Of a stretch of DNA of 64,000 bases, positions 23,640 to 33,627 are shown piece after piece. The notes under the pieces were generated by a model that was given only the letters and a program-made list of their open reading frames with translations, searched no databases and had not been told where the DNA came from. Numbering within the stretch: position 1 is the stretch's first letter; every line of letters begins with the position of its first letter. This DNA comes from CAWIKY01 sp963836905 (GTDB lineage Bacteria; Pseudomonadota; Alphaproteobacteria; Caulobacterales; Hyphomonadaceae), in contig CAWIKY010000004.1 in NCBI GenBank assembly GCA_963836905.1, forward strand, positions 186,001-250,000. Reading direction: 5' to 3'. The position numbers and the translations under genes were made by a program.

Positions 23640-26047
23640 AGCGGCTGGTCCGGTGAAGATGAAGTCGGTGACCAACAGGCTCGAAAACGCCTGCATGTCT
23701 GCGATCAGAATGGCCGCGCCAGCGCCATTGCCGTCCGCGTCGAAGAAGAGATTGGTGTCGTCGGAGTCCCAGAGCCAGGTCGCATTGGCCGTAAGCGAGA
23801 CGGGCGCGGTGGAGGAGATGAAGTTGACGCCCTCGATCAGCACAGCGCCGGGTACGTTGAAGAAGCTCCCCGCATCGAAGACCAGCTTGTCCTCGCCCGT
23901 TACCCAGTCCTGAATGATGTCGCCGGTTTCGGCGAGCGAGTTCCAGACGAACCGGTCCGCACCGGCATTGCCCTGCATCACGTCGAGGCCGGTGCCGCCG
24001 ATGATGATGTCATCGCCGCCGCCCGCAACGATGAAAGTCGCCGCCAGCCCCGCCCGAAAGCTGGTTGACCGCGCCATTGCCGATGATCTGGTTGGCCGCC
24101 GAATTGCCGATACCGTCCTGCCGGATGGCCAGATTGTTGGAGACCAGAACCAGCGTCTCGAAGTTCTCGCCCAGAATGTAGCTGGTGGTCGGCATAGACC
24201 GTATCATTGCCCGCCCCGGCGGCCTCGACCAGCGTCTGGCCGCCTGCGTTGACGATATAGACATCGTCTCCGAGGCTGCCGCTGACATAGTTGCTGGTGC
24301 CCGAAAGCGAGATGACATCGTTTCCGGCTCCGGCATCGATGATCGCAAACGACTGGGCATAGATCGTGTCATTGCCCGCGCCTGCGTTTACGGTGCTGGA
24401 CGCCGTTGCGCCCGCATTCGAGAGGATCAGCAGATTGTCGAGCGCGTTGCCGTTGAGCACCGAGCCGGCAGCACCGACCGCAAGATTGACCCCGTTCTCG
24501 ATGTTGGCACCGAGCGTCATGTCGACAGTCGTGAACGCCAGATCGGTGCCTTCGCCCGCGTTCTCGACCAGCGTCGAGCCTGCAGCATAGACGATGAAGG
24601 TGTCGTCGCCCGCTCCGCCAATGACGTAGTTTCCGACCCCTTGCAGGACGAGCGTGTCATTGCCCGCGCCGCCATTGCCGACGGTGGAGGCGTTCATGAT
24701 GACCAGATCGTTCCCTGCGCCCGCGATCATGGTGATGGTCGCATTGCCGGTAATGTTGCCGGTGACGAGGTAATCGTCGAAGGCCGACCCGGTCAGGTTC
24801 TCGAAACCGGAAATCACATCGCCTTGCGCATCGCTGCCCGAAGCGGTGTTGGTGATGAGGTTGACGAACACGCCGCCGGGCGATCCGGCATAGGAGAGTG
24901 TGTCGAGGCCTAGCCCGCCGAGCAGCGTATCGGCCCCGCCCGCGCCCTCAATGGTGTCATTGCCCGCGCCGCCATCGAGATAGTTGGCGATGCCGATACC
25001 GGTGATGATGTCATTGCCGGACCCGCTGGCGACGTTTTCGATCAGCGTGCCACGCGCGATGACGAGATTGTTCTTCAGTCCGCCATAGCTGGAGAAGGAC
25101 TCCCAGGCGAGGTTGAAGACCTGATCCTGCGTGTACTGCGAATAGTTCAGCGTATCGATGCCGCCGGTATCGTAGATCGTGATCGCAGGCAGATCGGAGA
25201 CGGTCGTCAGATCGTAAATGTCACCGGCATTGGAAGCGAACCCGTAAACGGTGTTGCCGTTGCGCGCGTCGGTGCCTGCGCCATACATCGCCTGTACCGC
25301 GATGATGTCGGCAATCATGGGCGTCAGGGCGAGCGCGTAGCTGGCATCAACGGTCGTGTTGTCGGTCTGGCTGAAATACGACATCACCGTCGTCAGCCAG
25401 GTATCGTTTACATGGCCCGCATTCGCCGGATAGGCAGCATTGCCGTCATAGTTTCCGGCATGGCCGAGCCCCAGCGCGTGGCCAACCTCGTGGATATAGG
25501 TCTGCAGCGCATAGGACGAGTTCTGCGGCCCGTAATTGCGCAGCCAGTCATCCGTAATGGTGATTGCGGAGGACACGATTGCCTGGCCTTGCGTCGTGGT
25601 GGCGGCAAAGGCACGCAGATCGAGGTTTTGCGGCGTTCGATCGGCGATATGGTCGTCGGTGAAACTGATCTTTGCATTGCCCACGACTTCGGTGAAGGTG
25701 ATCCCCGTCACCTCACCCCAGAACTTGAGCGCAATCCGGGCAAACTTTGCGCCATCGGCCTCCAGCGTGGAGACATCGACCGTGATGGTCTTTGTTGCGT
25801 CGAGTACGAATGCGCGCGGCTGATCTCCACTGGCAATCCAGGAGCCGTTGCGGATGTAATCGGCAATCTGATCATTGTTGAGGAAGGGAAGCGCCATGTT
25901 GGCTTCCGCCCAGACCGGGCGTTCTGTACCGCCGTCGCAGCAACCGGAGCACCCGCAAACGGCGGCATGTTCATCCGTTTGAAGCGGCAAGAACCCGGTT
26001 CCAAACGGATCGATTGCATTGTCGAGTGTGGTGTTGAGGCCTGGCAT
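23628..26047 (-). pseudogene. Serralysin-type (M10B) RTX metalloprotease, two frameshifts
   Basis: A secreted zinc protease gene. There is no Sec signal. A prodomain-like start is followed by the metzincin site HEVGHALGLGHA near residue 188 and a Met-turn MSYF. RTX nonapeptides (GGAGNDTIEG type) run from about 350 on. The C-terminal LWDSDDTNLFFDADGNGAG region closely resembles the end of the RTX gene at 53935-57749 and probably directs type I export. The frame breaks near 24188-24191 (YAD to TTSYILGENFE) and again at the AAA run 24034-24036 (GGDF to IVAGGGDD). One extra base at each point explains both. Decay or sequencing error. Confidence 0.85.
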
Positions 26048-26357
26048 GTTCTGTTCCCCGGTTAATCCTTGGGGTCAGAAACCATCAGGTAGCGCCAATT
26101 TCCCGTATCGTAAGGCCCCCAAAGGCACCCGGCGATACGCCCCCCAAAAATGATCGTGATGGAAAAATTAATCTGGTGCAATACCAATCATCCCACCCGC
26201 CGATATTCCTCAGGCCGTCACGTCATCCAGCGTATCGGGGCTTGCTGAGATTCAGGACATCACGCGAACACCTGACCCGCCGGTCCCCCCTTGCGTTTCG
26301 CGGCCCCGCACGGTCTCATCGCTTTAGACCCGAACACAGCCTGACGGAGACACGAAC
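26048..26357. other. Intergenic region between RTX protease and DUF885 genes
   Basis: A 310-base divergent spacer. GGGGAACAG just before the protease ATG serves as its ribosome binding site. C-runs near 26116-26146 are conspicuous. No palindrome, RNA gene or clear promoter hexamer pair was recognised. Confidence 0.5.
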
Positions 26358-28169
26358 ATGGCCGCTTTCAGACCCGCGACGCTTGCTGGAATTCTTCTTT
26401 GCAGTGTGGCCTTGCCCGTTCTGACAACGGCACCCCTTGTGGCACAGACGCAAACGCCTGCCACATCGCCAGACGAAAAACCCGAATCGACGGCGCTTGA
26501 GACACTCATCGCGGATTATCAGGCGCACGTTTTCAAATACAGCCCTGATGCGGCGGCGCAGGACGAGGGCAGGCTCGCATCGACCTGGCCGGACGTCTCG
26601 CCCGAAACGCTGCAGGAAAAGGCGGAGGCAGAGGCGGCGCTGCTCGCCCGTCTCGACAGTCTGGAAGATGCACCCGCCATTGGGTCGAGCGCTGAAACCG
26701 ATGCGGCGATCCTCCGTCAGATCCTGACCGACAGGGTTGCTATTGCCGCGCTCGACGAGGCCCGCGTGCCCTTCATGGGCGATAGCGGGTTTCACTCGGC
26801 ACCACTTTATTCGATTTCGCGCGCGCAGATCCGTACTCATGACGATGCCGAAGCCCTGATTGCCCGCATGTCCGCCATTCCGGCCTGGCTGGAACAAAAC
26901 ACCGACAACATGAAGCGCGGTGTCGAAACCGGCTATGTGGCGCATGTCGATCCGCTGGCAACGATGATTGAGCAGGTGCGTGTGCAAAGTGAGACGCCGC
27001 CCGAAGAAAGCGCACTCTTCACGCCGTTCCGCGAGATGCCGGAGAGCCTGTTCGCCGATGGCCCGGAACTGCGCAAACAGGCGCTGGATGCGATCGAGCA
27101 GGCGCGTATCGCCTATGGCGATCTGGCCACCTATCTGGAAACCAGCTATCGCCGCGTCGCGCGGACAGAGCCTGGTATTTCCACACTCCCGGGCGGGGAG
27201 GACGCCTATGCGGCGATGATCGCGATGCATACGACCCGCACCGATCTGACACCGCAGCAGATTCACCAAATCGGTCAGGAAGAGGTCGCCCGCATTCGCG
27301 CCGAGATGGATGCCATCATTGAGGACGTGGAGTTTGCAGGGAGTTTCGCGGAGTTTCTTGCCTTCCTTCGGACCGACCCGCAATTCTATGCCGAAACGCC
27401 GGACGAGCTGATGATGCACGCCGCCCGCATGGCAAAAGATCTTGATGGCAAGATGCCGGAATTTTTCGGCACTCTGCCGCGTCTCTCTTACGGGGTGGAG
27501 CCCGTACCTGAGGAGATCGCACCCGGCTACACGACAGGCCGTTATGTTCCGGGCGATCCCGACCGCGGCAAGGCGGGCTTTTATTGGGTGAATACCCACG
27601 CGCTCGATCAGCGTCCGCTATATGAACTGCCCGCACTGACAGCCCATGAGGGCGTGCCGGGCCACCATCATCAGATTGCGCTAGCGCAGGAAATGGAGGA
27701 CCTCTCCCCCTTCCGCCGCGACTATTACGCGACGGCCTTCGGCGAGGGCTGGGGGCTTTATTCAGAATCCCTTGCCGACGAGATGGGCCTCTACAAGACG
27801 CCTTACGAAAAGTTCGGCAAGCTCTCCTATGAGATGTGGCGCGCCTGCCGTCTGGTCGCCGATACCGGCCTGCATGATCTGGGTTGGAGCCGGGCAGAAG
27901 CCGAAGCCTGCTTCACAGACAATTCCGCGCTCGCACCGCTGAATATTAAGACGGAAGTGACCCGGTATATCGGCTGGCCGGGGCAGGCGACGGCCTACAA
28001 GATCGGCGAGCTGACGATCAAGGATCTGCGTGCAAAGGCCGAGGCAGCGCTGGGCGAGGATTTCGACATCCGACGGTTTCACGATGCGGTACTGGCCGAA
28101 GGCTCGGTCCCGCTCGACCTTCTCGAAACCCGCATCGCCGCCTGGATCGAGGCTGAACAGGCGGAGTGA
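26358..28169 (+). CDS. DUF885 family putative zinc peptidase, exported
   Basis: A 603-residue protein with an N-terminal signal peptide (LLCSVALPVLTTAPLVAQ). The DUF885 domain fills the rest. Its C-terminal half has the metalloprotease-like pair HEGVPGHHHQ near residue 430 and GEGWGLYSESLADEMG near 467, an HExxH-like arrangement with a distal Glu. GRYVPGDPDRGKAGFYWVN precedes them. Such proteins are probably periplasmic peptidases or carboxypeptidases; substrates are unknown. It is followed 93 bases later by the AMP nucleosidase gene, with no evident functional link. Confidence 0.9.
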   Translation: MAAFRPATLAGILLCSVALPVLTTAPLVAQTQTPATSPDEKPESTALETLIADYQAHVFKYSPDAAAQDEGRLASTWPDVSPETLQEKAEAEAALLARLDSLEDAPAIGSSAETDAAILRQILTDRVAIAALDEARVPFMGDSGFHSAPLYSISRAQIRTHDDAEALIARMSAIPAWLEQNTDNMKRGVETGYVAHVDPLATMIEQVRVQSETPPEESALFTPFREMPESLFADGPELRKQALDAIEQARIAYGDLATYLETSYRRVARTEPGISTLPGGEDAYAAMIAMHTTRTDLTPQQIHQIGQEEVARIRAEMDAIIEDVEFAGSFAEFLAFLRTDPQFYAETPDELMMHAARMAKDLDGKMPEFFGTLPRLSYGVEPVPEEIAPGYTTGRYVPGDPDRGKAGFYWVNTHALDQRPLYELPALTAHEGVPGHHHQIALAQEMEDLSPFRRDYYATAFGEGWGLYSESLADEMGLYKTPYEKFGKLSYEMWRACRLVADTGLHDLGWSRAEAEACFTDNSALAPLNIKTEVTRYIGWPGQATAYKIGELTIKDLRAKAEAALGEDFDIRRFHDAVLAEGSVPLDLLETRIAAWIEAEQAE

Positions 28170-28262
28170 CGCCAAAGCACACAACAAGAACTGTTCGATC
28201 TGCAGCGAACCGCGCGCCATGATGCCTCTGGCGCACGGCCAGTGTGCGCGCTAGACGAAGCC

Positions 28263-29702
28263 ATGACACCGAACCAGACAGTCGATGCGCTGCAGGCGCT
28301 TTACGAAACCTCCGTTGCAAACCTCAAGACGGCGCTCACCCGCTTTGTCGAGGATGGAACCCCACCGGATGCGCAAGACCGCGCGCGCGGGGCATTCTGC
28401 TATCCCGAGCTGGTGATCAGTTATGCGCCGGACACCCGCATACCGGCCATTTCACGCTCGTTCGGAAAGTTCTCCGAGGCCGGGCGCTATGCGACGACGA
28501 TCACCCAGCCCGAGCATTTCCGCGCTTATCTGGTCGAACAGCTAACCCCGCTTCTGCGTGATTATCCCGTCACGCTCGATGTTGTGCCATCAAACGTGGA
28601 AGTCCCTTACGCCTATGTCTGGGATGCGGCCATGGCTGCCAGCGTGGGCGAAGACACCGCAGCCGAGATCGCAAGATGGTTTCCCGCCCCGCAACTGGTC
28701 GTCATTGGCGATGAGGTTGCGGACGGCGAGTTCCTGTCCGAGCCCGGCACCAAGCCTCTGGCCTTGTTCGATGCGCCGCGCGTGGACTTTTCGCTGCAGC
28801 GGCTGGCGCATTATACCGGAACGCCCTTCCAGCATTTCCAGAACTACGTATTGTTCACGAACTATCACCGCTATGTCGATGCCTTCACCGCATGGGCCGT
28901 GGACCGTTTGCGCCAGCCCGGACCGTATACGCAATTGTCGACGGCAGGCGGGGTGGTTGTCACCGGCGAGACCGAGGACGCACTGGAAAAGATCGCAGCT
29001 GCGCCATGGCGTCGTCACCAGATGCCCGCCTACCACATGATGCGAGAAGGGGGCGGCGGGATCACGCTCGTCAATATCGGCGTTGGCCCGTCCAATGCCA
29101 AGACAATCACCGACCATCTGGCGGTTCTGCGTCCTGAATGCTGGATCATGGTCGGCCATTGCGGCGGGCTGCGTCATTCGCAGACCATCGGTGATTACGT
29201 GCTCGCCCATGCCTATCTGCGCGACGATCATGTGCTGGACGATGTGCTTGCACCGGATATTCCGGTACCGCCCATTGCCGAGGTGCAAACTGCCCTGCAG
29301 ATCGCGGCAGCCGAGGTAACGGGCGAGAAGGGCGACGGACTGAAACGACGCCTGCGCACCGGCACGGTGGTCACCACAGATGACCGCAACTGGGAGCTTC
29401 GCTACACGGCGTCTGCCAGACGCTTCAATCAGTCACGTGCGATTGCCATCGACATGGAAAGCGCAACGATCGCCGCGAACGGCTACAGGCTGCGGGTGCC
29501 CTATGGCACGCTGCTCTGCGTCTCTGACAAGCCCCTGCATGGTGAAATCAAGCTGCCCGGTGCAGCCAATGCGTTCTACAATCGCGCTATCGGCGAACAT
29601 ATCGAGATCGGCATCCGTACCATGGAGATGATCTCCGAGGACGGGGCCGCCATGCTGCATTCACGCAAGCTGCGCGCATTCGACGAACCGCCATTCCGCT
29701 GA
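28263..29702 (+). CDS. amn: AMP nucleosidase Amn
   Basis: Hydrolyses AMP to adenine and ribose 5-phosphate, regulating the adenylate pool. An N-terminal regulatory domain occupies about residues 1-190. The C-terminal nucleoside phosphorylase-fold catalytic domain includes LVNIGVGPSNAKTITDHLA, IMVGHCGGLRHSQTIGDYV and AIDMESATIAANGYRL, the last with the purine-binding Met-Glu. The ATG at 28263 gives 479 residues; a GTG at 28242 is also possible. Its stop lies inside a stem-loop shared with the convergent yggS gene. Confidence 0.95.
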   Translation: MTPNQTVDALQALYETSVANLKTALTRFVEDGTPPDAQDRARGAFCYPELVISYAPDTRIPAISRSFGKFSEAGRYATTITQPEHFRAYLVEQLTPLLRDYPVTLDVVPSNVEVPYAYVWDAAMAASVGEDTAAEIARWFPAPQLVVIGDEVADGEFLSEPGTKPLALFDAPRVDFSLQRLAHYTGTPFQHFQNYVLFTNYHRYVDAFTAWAVDRLRQPGPYTQLSTAGGVVVTGETEDALEKIAAAPWRRHQMPAYHMMREGGGGITLVNIGVGPSNAKTITDHLAVLRPECWIMVGHCGGLRHSQTIGDYVLAHAYLRDDHVLDDVLAPDIPVPPIAEVQTALQIAAAEVTGEKGDGLKRRLRTGTVVTTDDRNWELRYTASARRFNQSRAIAIDMESATIAANGYRLRVPYGTLLCVSDKPLHGEIKLPGAANAFYNRAIGEHIEIGIRTMEMISEDGAAMLHSRKLRAFDEPPFR

Positions 29703-29721
29703 CGGTTGTCCGAACCGTCAG
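29699..29721. terminator. Bidirectional stem-loop between convergent amn and yggS
   Basis: CTGACGGTT, loop GTCCG, AACCGTCAG: a perfect nine-base stem. The amn stop codon lies in the left arm and the yggS stop in the right arm, with only 15 bases between the genes. No U-run follows, so it may act as a two-way attenuator or an mRNA 3' end stabiliser rather than a classic terminator. Confidence 0.55.
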
Positions 29722-30404
29722 TCCGGCGTCTCCCGCGGACCGAACAGGGCAGACCCAACGCGGATATGCGTCGCGCCGAAGGTGATCGCGGTCTCGAAAT
29801 CGCCGCTCATGCCCATTGAGAGCTTTGCCAGTCCGTGCCGCTTTGCCAGTTTCGCAAGAAGGGCAAAATGCGGGCCCGCAGGCTCGTTCTCCGGGGGAAT
29901 GCACATCAGACCGACCGGTGAGAGACCGTAGGTTTCGCGGACCTCTTCCAGAAACTCAGGCAGACCCTCAACCGACACACCGGACTTTTGCGGCTCCGCC
30001 CCGGTATTCACCTGCACCATCAGCTCGGGCGAGCGCCCGACTGCCTGAATGGCATCGGCCAGCGTGCGCGCAAGTTTCGGGCGGTCGAGCACGTCGATGG
30101 CATCAAACAGGCGTACCGCATCTTCGGACTTGTTCGATTGTAACGGACCGATCAGCCGCAGGTGAAGATCATCATGAACGTCTCGGCGGGTTTCCCAGCG
30201 GCCTTGCGCTTCCTGCACGCGGTTTTCCCCGAACCGGCGAAGCCCTGCCGCCAATGCGGCCTCTATCCGGGCGTCCGGCTGGCGTTTGGAAACAGCGATG
30301 AGATCGATATCGCTTGCCGCGCGCCCTGCTTTAGTGGCCGCCGCGTCAATTGCCGCTTGCAGGACCGCGTATCTTTCGGACAGAGTTTCAGGCGACGATG
30401 TCAT
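29718..30404 (-). CDS. YggS family pyridoxal phosphate homeostasis protein
   Basis: PLP-binding protein of the PLPBP/YggS family (fold III alanine-racemase-like barrel without racemase activity), important for vitamin B6 balance. The PLP lysine is in IDLIAVSKRQPDA near residue 33. FGENRVQEAQGRWE and LSMGMSGDFETAITFGATHI are family signatures. The ATG at 30404 gives 228 residues. It starts head to head with the ThiE-like gene, their start codons overlapping by seven bases of sequence. Confidence 0.93.
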   Translation of the reverse strand: MTSSPETLSERYAVLQAAIDAAATKAGRAASDIDLIAVSKRQPDARIEAALAAGLRRFGENRVQEAQGRWETRRDVHDDLHLRLIGPLQSNKSEDAVRLFDAIDVLDRPKLARTLADAIQAVGRSPELMVQVNTGAEPQKSGVSVEGLPEFLEEVRETYGLSPVGLMCIPPENEPAGPHFALLAKLAKRHGLAKLSMGMSGDFETAITFGATHIRVGSALFGPRETPD

Positions 30405-31009
30405 ACGATGCTTCCTCTTGTGAACGCGCGCGGCTGCGGCTTGGCAGCGCATTGCGGGCGGCCGATCGGACCTTGCCGTACCATTTGCCACCGGGTTTCT
30501 TTCTCACCGATCCGGCGCGCGTGCCAGACCCGGTCGCCGCGCTCGGTCGTCTGCCTGCAGGCGTCGGTGTCATTTACCGCCATTTCGGTGCGGCGGGCAG
30601 GGCGGACATCGCACGGGAACTGCGCCGCGTTACGGCGGCAGAGGGTCGCGTTTTCCTGATCGCCGCCGATCCGCACCTCGCCATGCTGACAGGCGCTGAC
30701 GGGGTGCACTGGCCTGAAAAGCGGGCCGTTGAGGCGCGCAAATGGCGAACCCGGTTCGCTTTGCAGACCGCCTCGGCGCATTCGCGGCGGGGTCTGGATG
30801 CGGGCGCGATAGATGCTTTTCTGGTCTCGACCGTCTTTGCCTCTGCCAGCCCGTCTGCCGGACCGCCAATGGGACCGCTCAGGTTTCGCAAGCTGGCGGC
30901 GCGAGCGAGCACTCCGGTCTATGCCCTTGGCGGGGTGACCTCAGACACCGCAGGCCGCGTGGCAATGGCTGGCGGACTTGCGGCAGTAGACGGCTTCAAC
31001 CTGTCGTGA
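30398..31009 (+). CDS. Divergent ThiE-like (thiamine phosphate synthase family) protein
   Basis: A TIM-barrel protein of 203 residues related to thiamine phosphate synthase. The family shape is seen in GVIYRHFGAAGRADIARE, GADGVHWPEKR, ASAHSRRGLDAGAID and a terminal PVYALGGVT. The signature normally reading GPVFxTxTK is here STVFASASPSAGPP, without the Lys that contacts substrate, so catalysis of thiamine phosphate synthesis is uncertain. The ATG overlaps the 5' end of yggS. The TGA abuts the stop of the convergent S41 peptidase gene as TGATCA. Confidence 0.78.
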   Translation: MSYDASSCERARLRLGSALRAADRTLPYHLPPGFFLTDPARVPDPVAALGRLPAGVGVIYRHFGAAGRADIARELRRVTAAEGRVFLIAADPHLAMLTGADGVHWPEKRAVEARKWRTRFALQTASAHSRRGLDAGAIDAFLVSTVFASASPSAGPPMGPLRFRKLAARASTPVYALGGVTSDTAGRVAMAGGLAAVDGFNLS

Positions 31010-32338
31010 TCAGCCCGGTGTTGCGGACGTATCTTCGGCAGAGGTCAATTTCACATTGTTCAGGCGTTCAAGCGCTTTTTCCAGCTGGTAATCCTCGCCC
31101 TCATAGTCTTCGGGCGGCTGATCGTCAGGGATATGCGGCTCGCGGCGCTCTATACCGCTGTCATTGTCCAGCGCGTTGGGCAGGTCGGCTTCACTGAACA
31201 AGCGCAGCCGTTCGAGATCTTCCTCGCTAATATGGCGCGCTGACACCTCGATGTCCGGCTCGATACCCGCGCCCTGAATGGAGCGCCCGGAAGGCGTGTA
31301 ATAGCGCGCCGTCGTCAGCCGGATGGCCCCGCGCTGCGCCCCTAGGGGAACCACTGTCTGTACCGATCCCTTGCCGAAGGAGGCCGTGCCGAGAACCGTG
31401 GCCCGGGCCTTGTCCTGCAGGGCCCCCGCGACGATTTCGGCTGCAGATGCCGTACCGCCATTGATCAGCACGATGATCGGCGTATCGGGAAAAATCTGTC
31501 CGCGCTCGGCATTATAGCGCTCGATATCGCTTTTGCGGCGACCGCGTGTGGACACAACCTCGCCGGAGTCCATGAACATGGACGAAACCGAAACCGCCTG
31601 ATCGAGAAGACCGCCCGGATTGTTACGCAGATCGAGCACGAGACCACGCGGCCTGGCACCAAGTTCCTTGCGAACCTCTTTCAACGCCTCGCCCAGAAGT
31701 TCGGTGGTGCGCTCATTGAACGCCGACACCCGCAGATAGGCGATGCCGTCTTCCTCTTCGCGCCAGGTCACTGATTTGGGCTGGATGATTTCACGTGTGA
31801 GTGTGACGTCGAACGGGTCCTCGCCGGGACGCAGCACGGTGATGAGAATGTCGGTACCGACTTCTCCCCGCATCTCCTTGACCGCATCGGTCAGTGTCAG
31901 TCCCACGATTGACTTGCCGTTAATGGAGGTCAGCAGGTCTTCGGCCATGATACCTGCACGGCTGGCCGGGCTGTCGTCAATTGGTGCAATCACCTTCACA
32001 TAGCCGTCATCCATGGTGACTTCGATGCCGAGACCGCCATATTCGCCGCTTGTCTGGACCTGCATGGCCTCAAATTCTTCCGGGGCCAGATAGCTGGAAT
32101 GCGGATCGAGCGAGGTCAGCATGCCGTTGATGGCGGACTGCATGGCTTCGGTTTCGTCGACATCGACAACGTAATCGGTTTCGACGCGCGCCAGAATTTC
32201 GGCGAAGAGTTCAAGTTGCTGGTAGAGCTTCTCGCGTTCCGTGTCCGGGCCGTTAGCCGACCAGGCCAGAGAGGTCAGGGCGATTGCCGACAGGCCGAGA
32301 GCCGTGCCGATCGTGATACCCATGATCCATGAGCGCAT
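31010..32338 (-). CDS. ctpA: S41 family C-terminal processing peptidase (CtpA-like)
   Basis: Exported or periplasmic serine protease of 442 residues. A signal peptide or anchor (GTALGLSAIALTSLAWS) is followed by a PDZ domain near 85-165 (GGLGIEVTMDDGYVKVIAPI). The S41 catalytic core follows: GGTASAAEIVAGALQD carries the nucleophilic Ser and FGKGSVQTVVPL the general-base Lys. The 70-residue C-terminal tail is acidic. It lies 30 bases downstream of envC. CtpA and EnvC pairing suggests control of peptidoglycan hydrolases during division. Confidence 0.94.
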   Translation of the reverse strand: MRSWIMGITIGTALGLSAIALTSLAWSANGPDTEREKLYQQLELFAEILARVETDYVVDVDETEAMQSAINGMLTSLDPHSSYLAPEEFEAMQVQTSGEYGGLGIEVTMDDGYVKVIAPIDDSPASRAGIMAEDLLTSINGKSIVGLTLTDAVKEMRGEVGTDILITVLRPGEDPFDVTLTREIIQPKSVTWREEEDGIAYLRVSAFNERTTELLGEALKEVRKELGARPRGLVLDLRNNPGGLLDQAVSVSSMFMDSGEVVSTRGRRKSDIERYNAERGQIFPDTPIIVLINGGTASAAEIVAGALQDKARATVLGTASFGKGSVQTVVPLGAQRGAIRLTTARYYTPSGRSIQGAGIEPDIEVSARHISEEDLERLRLFSEADLPNALDNDSGIERREPHIPDDQPPEDYEGEDYQLEKALERLNNVKLTSAEDTSATPG

Positions 32339-32368
32339 GTATCTCTCCTCGATCCACCGGCGTTTGCC

Positions 32369-33592
32369 TCAACCGGCTCCGGCGGCCATTAGTTTTGACG
32401 GGTCCAGCGGGGTCCCGTCCTTGCGCAGTTCCATATACAGCTCGGGTCGACTGTCCGTCTGTTGTGTCATTCGTCCGACAGGTTCCCCTGCCAGCACGGA
32501 TTGACCGCGCACACCGTAAATGGCGTCCAGTCCGCTGAGTACGATATGATATCCGTCAGGTGTGCTCAATATCAACATCTGTCCATAGCTGCGGAACGGT
32601 CCGGCATACTCAATACGCGCATCTGCGGGCGAGGTCACCTGCGCGGCTGCACGTGCCGCCAGCGTGATGCCCTCCGATTTTCGTCCCGTGACCAGCTTGT
32701 CGCCGAACCGCCGCAGCGTTTCACCGGCTACAGGCTTTCCGAGACGCGAAAGAACCGCAGCACCGAGAGAGCCTTCATCGGGTTGTGCTGACGGCGGCAG
32801 GCTCGCCATCCGGACCGGTTCCTGCGTACGGGGTTTAAGACGCGGTGCGAGCGGGGCTTCTGCTTCCAGACTGGCGAGCAACCCGCGGACGGTTTCAGCC
32901 CGGCGGGAGAGCGCGGCGATCCGTATCTTCAGCGCATCGGCATCGCCTGAAACATCTTCGAACGCCGCGCGCTTGATGGCGGCAAGGCGCATGATCTCAT
33001 CCTTGCGGGCGGCCAGAAGGCGTTCGGTCTGGTCCAGTCGCTCACGTTCCCTGCGGATCGAGACCTTGAGATCCTCAATCTCCTGCACCTGATCGCGTAT
33101 CGCCTGCGCCCGGGTTTCCAGCGCCTCGACCGTATCGCGCATCAGGATCGCCGACCGGATCGCCTTCCCCGCTTCGTTCGGAGAGGTGGCAAGTGCGGGC
33201 GGACGGCGGCGGGCAGATATGGCAAGAGCCGCCATCAGGTCTGCAAGTCCGGCCTCGTCCCGTGCAAGATCGGCTTGCGCAGTCTGCATGCGCACATCGA
33301 GGTCGATCAGACGGCGTTCCAGCACGGTGGCCTGTTCCTCGCGCCTGCGGGTGTCTTGCGCGGCGGCAAGCAGTTCGCGGTCGACCTCACCAAGGTCTGC
33401 ACGTGCATCCTTTGCGGCGGCCTCCAGCGCGACCAGGCGCTTCTGTGCCGCTTCCATTTCGCGCTCATACCGTTTGAGGTCTTCGCGCGATGCACCGTCA
33501 CCTCCGGCCTGCGCAAAGGCGCTCGGCGCGCTCAAGGGCAGCCATGCGAACGCGGCGGCAAGAGCGAAAGAGATGAGCCAAACCCTGTTCAT
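32369..33592 (-). CDS. envC: Murein hydrolase activator EnvC
   Basis: Periplasmic activator of cell-division amidases. The signal peptide (MNRVWLISFALAAAFAWLPL, cleaved after AFA) is followed by a long coiled coil (about residues 30-250, rich in Arg, Glu, Ala). A C-terminal LytM/M23 domain spans about 285-400. The LytM part lacks the zinc ligands of active M23 enzymes (YHIVLSGLDAIYGVRGQSV, ELYMELRKDG), as is normal for EnvC. The ATG at 33592 fits the signal peptide; upstream starts were rejected. A 35-base gap separates it from rlmH, so it continues the nadD-rlmH transcript. Confidence 0.92.
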   Translation of the reverse strand: MNRVWLISFALAAAFAWLPLSAPSAFAQAGGDGASREDLKRYEREMEAAQKRLVALEAAAKDARADLGEVDRELLAAAQDTRRREEQATVLERRLIDLDVRMQTAQADLARDEAGLADLMAALAISARRRPPALATSPNEAGKAIRSAILMRDTVEALETRAQAIRDQVQEIEDLKVSIRRERERLDQTERLLAARKDEIMRLAAIKRAAFEDVSGDADALKIRIAALSRRAETVRGLLASLEAEAPLAPRLKPRTQEPVRMASLPPSAQPDEGSLGAAVLSRLGKPVAGETLRRFGDKLVTGRKSEGITLAARAAAQVTSPADARIEYAGPFRSYGQMLILSTPDGYHIVLSGLDAIYGVRGQSVLAGEPVGRMTQQTDSRPELYMELRKDGTPLDPSKLMAAGAG

Positions 33593-33627
33593 GCCATAGA
33601 ATCTAAACCGAGTTCGCCAATACGTCA

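Noticed and set aside
26316..27599. A 427-codon open frame on the minus strand
   Set aside because: Antisense to the DUF885 gene, which has a signal peptide and conserved motifs.
28219..28254. Short open frame of 11 codons ahead of amn considered as a leader peptide
   Set aside because: No attenuator hairpins or regulatory codon run is visible, so there is no support beyond chance.
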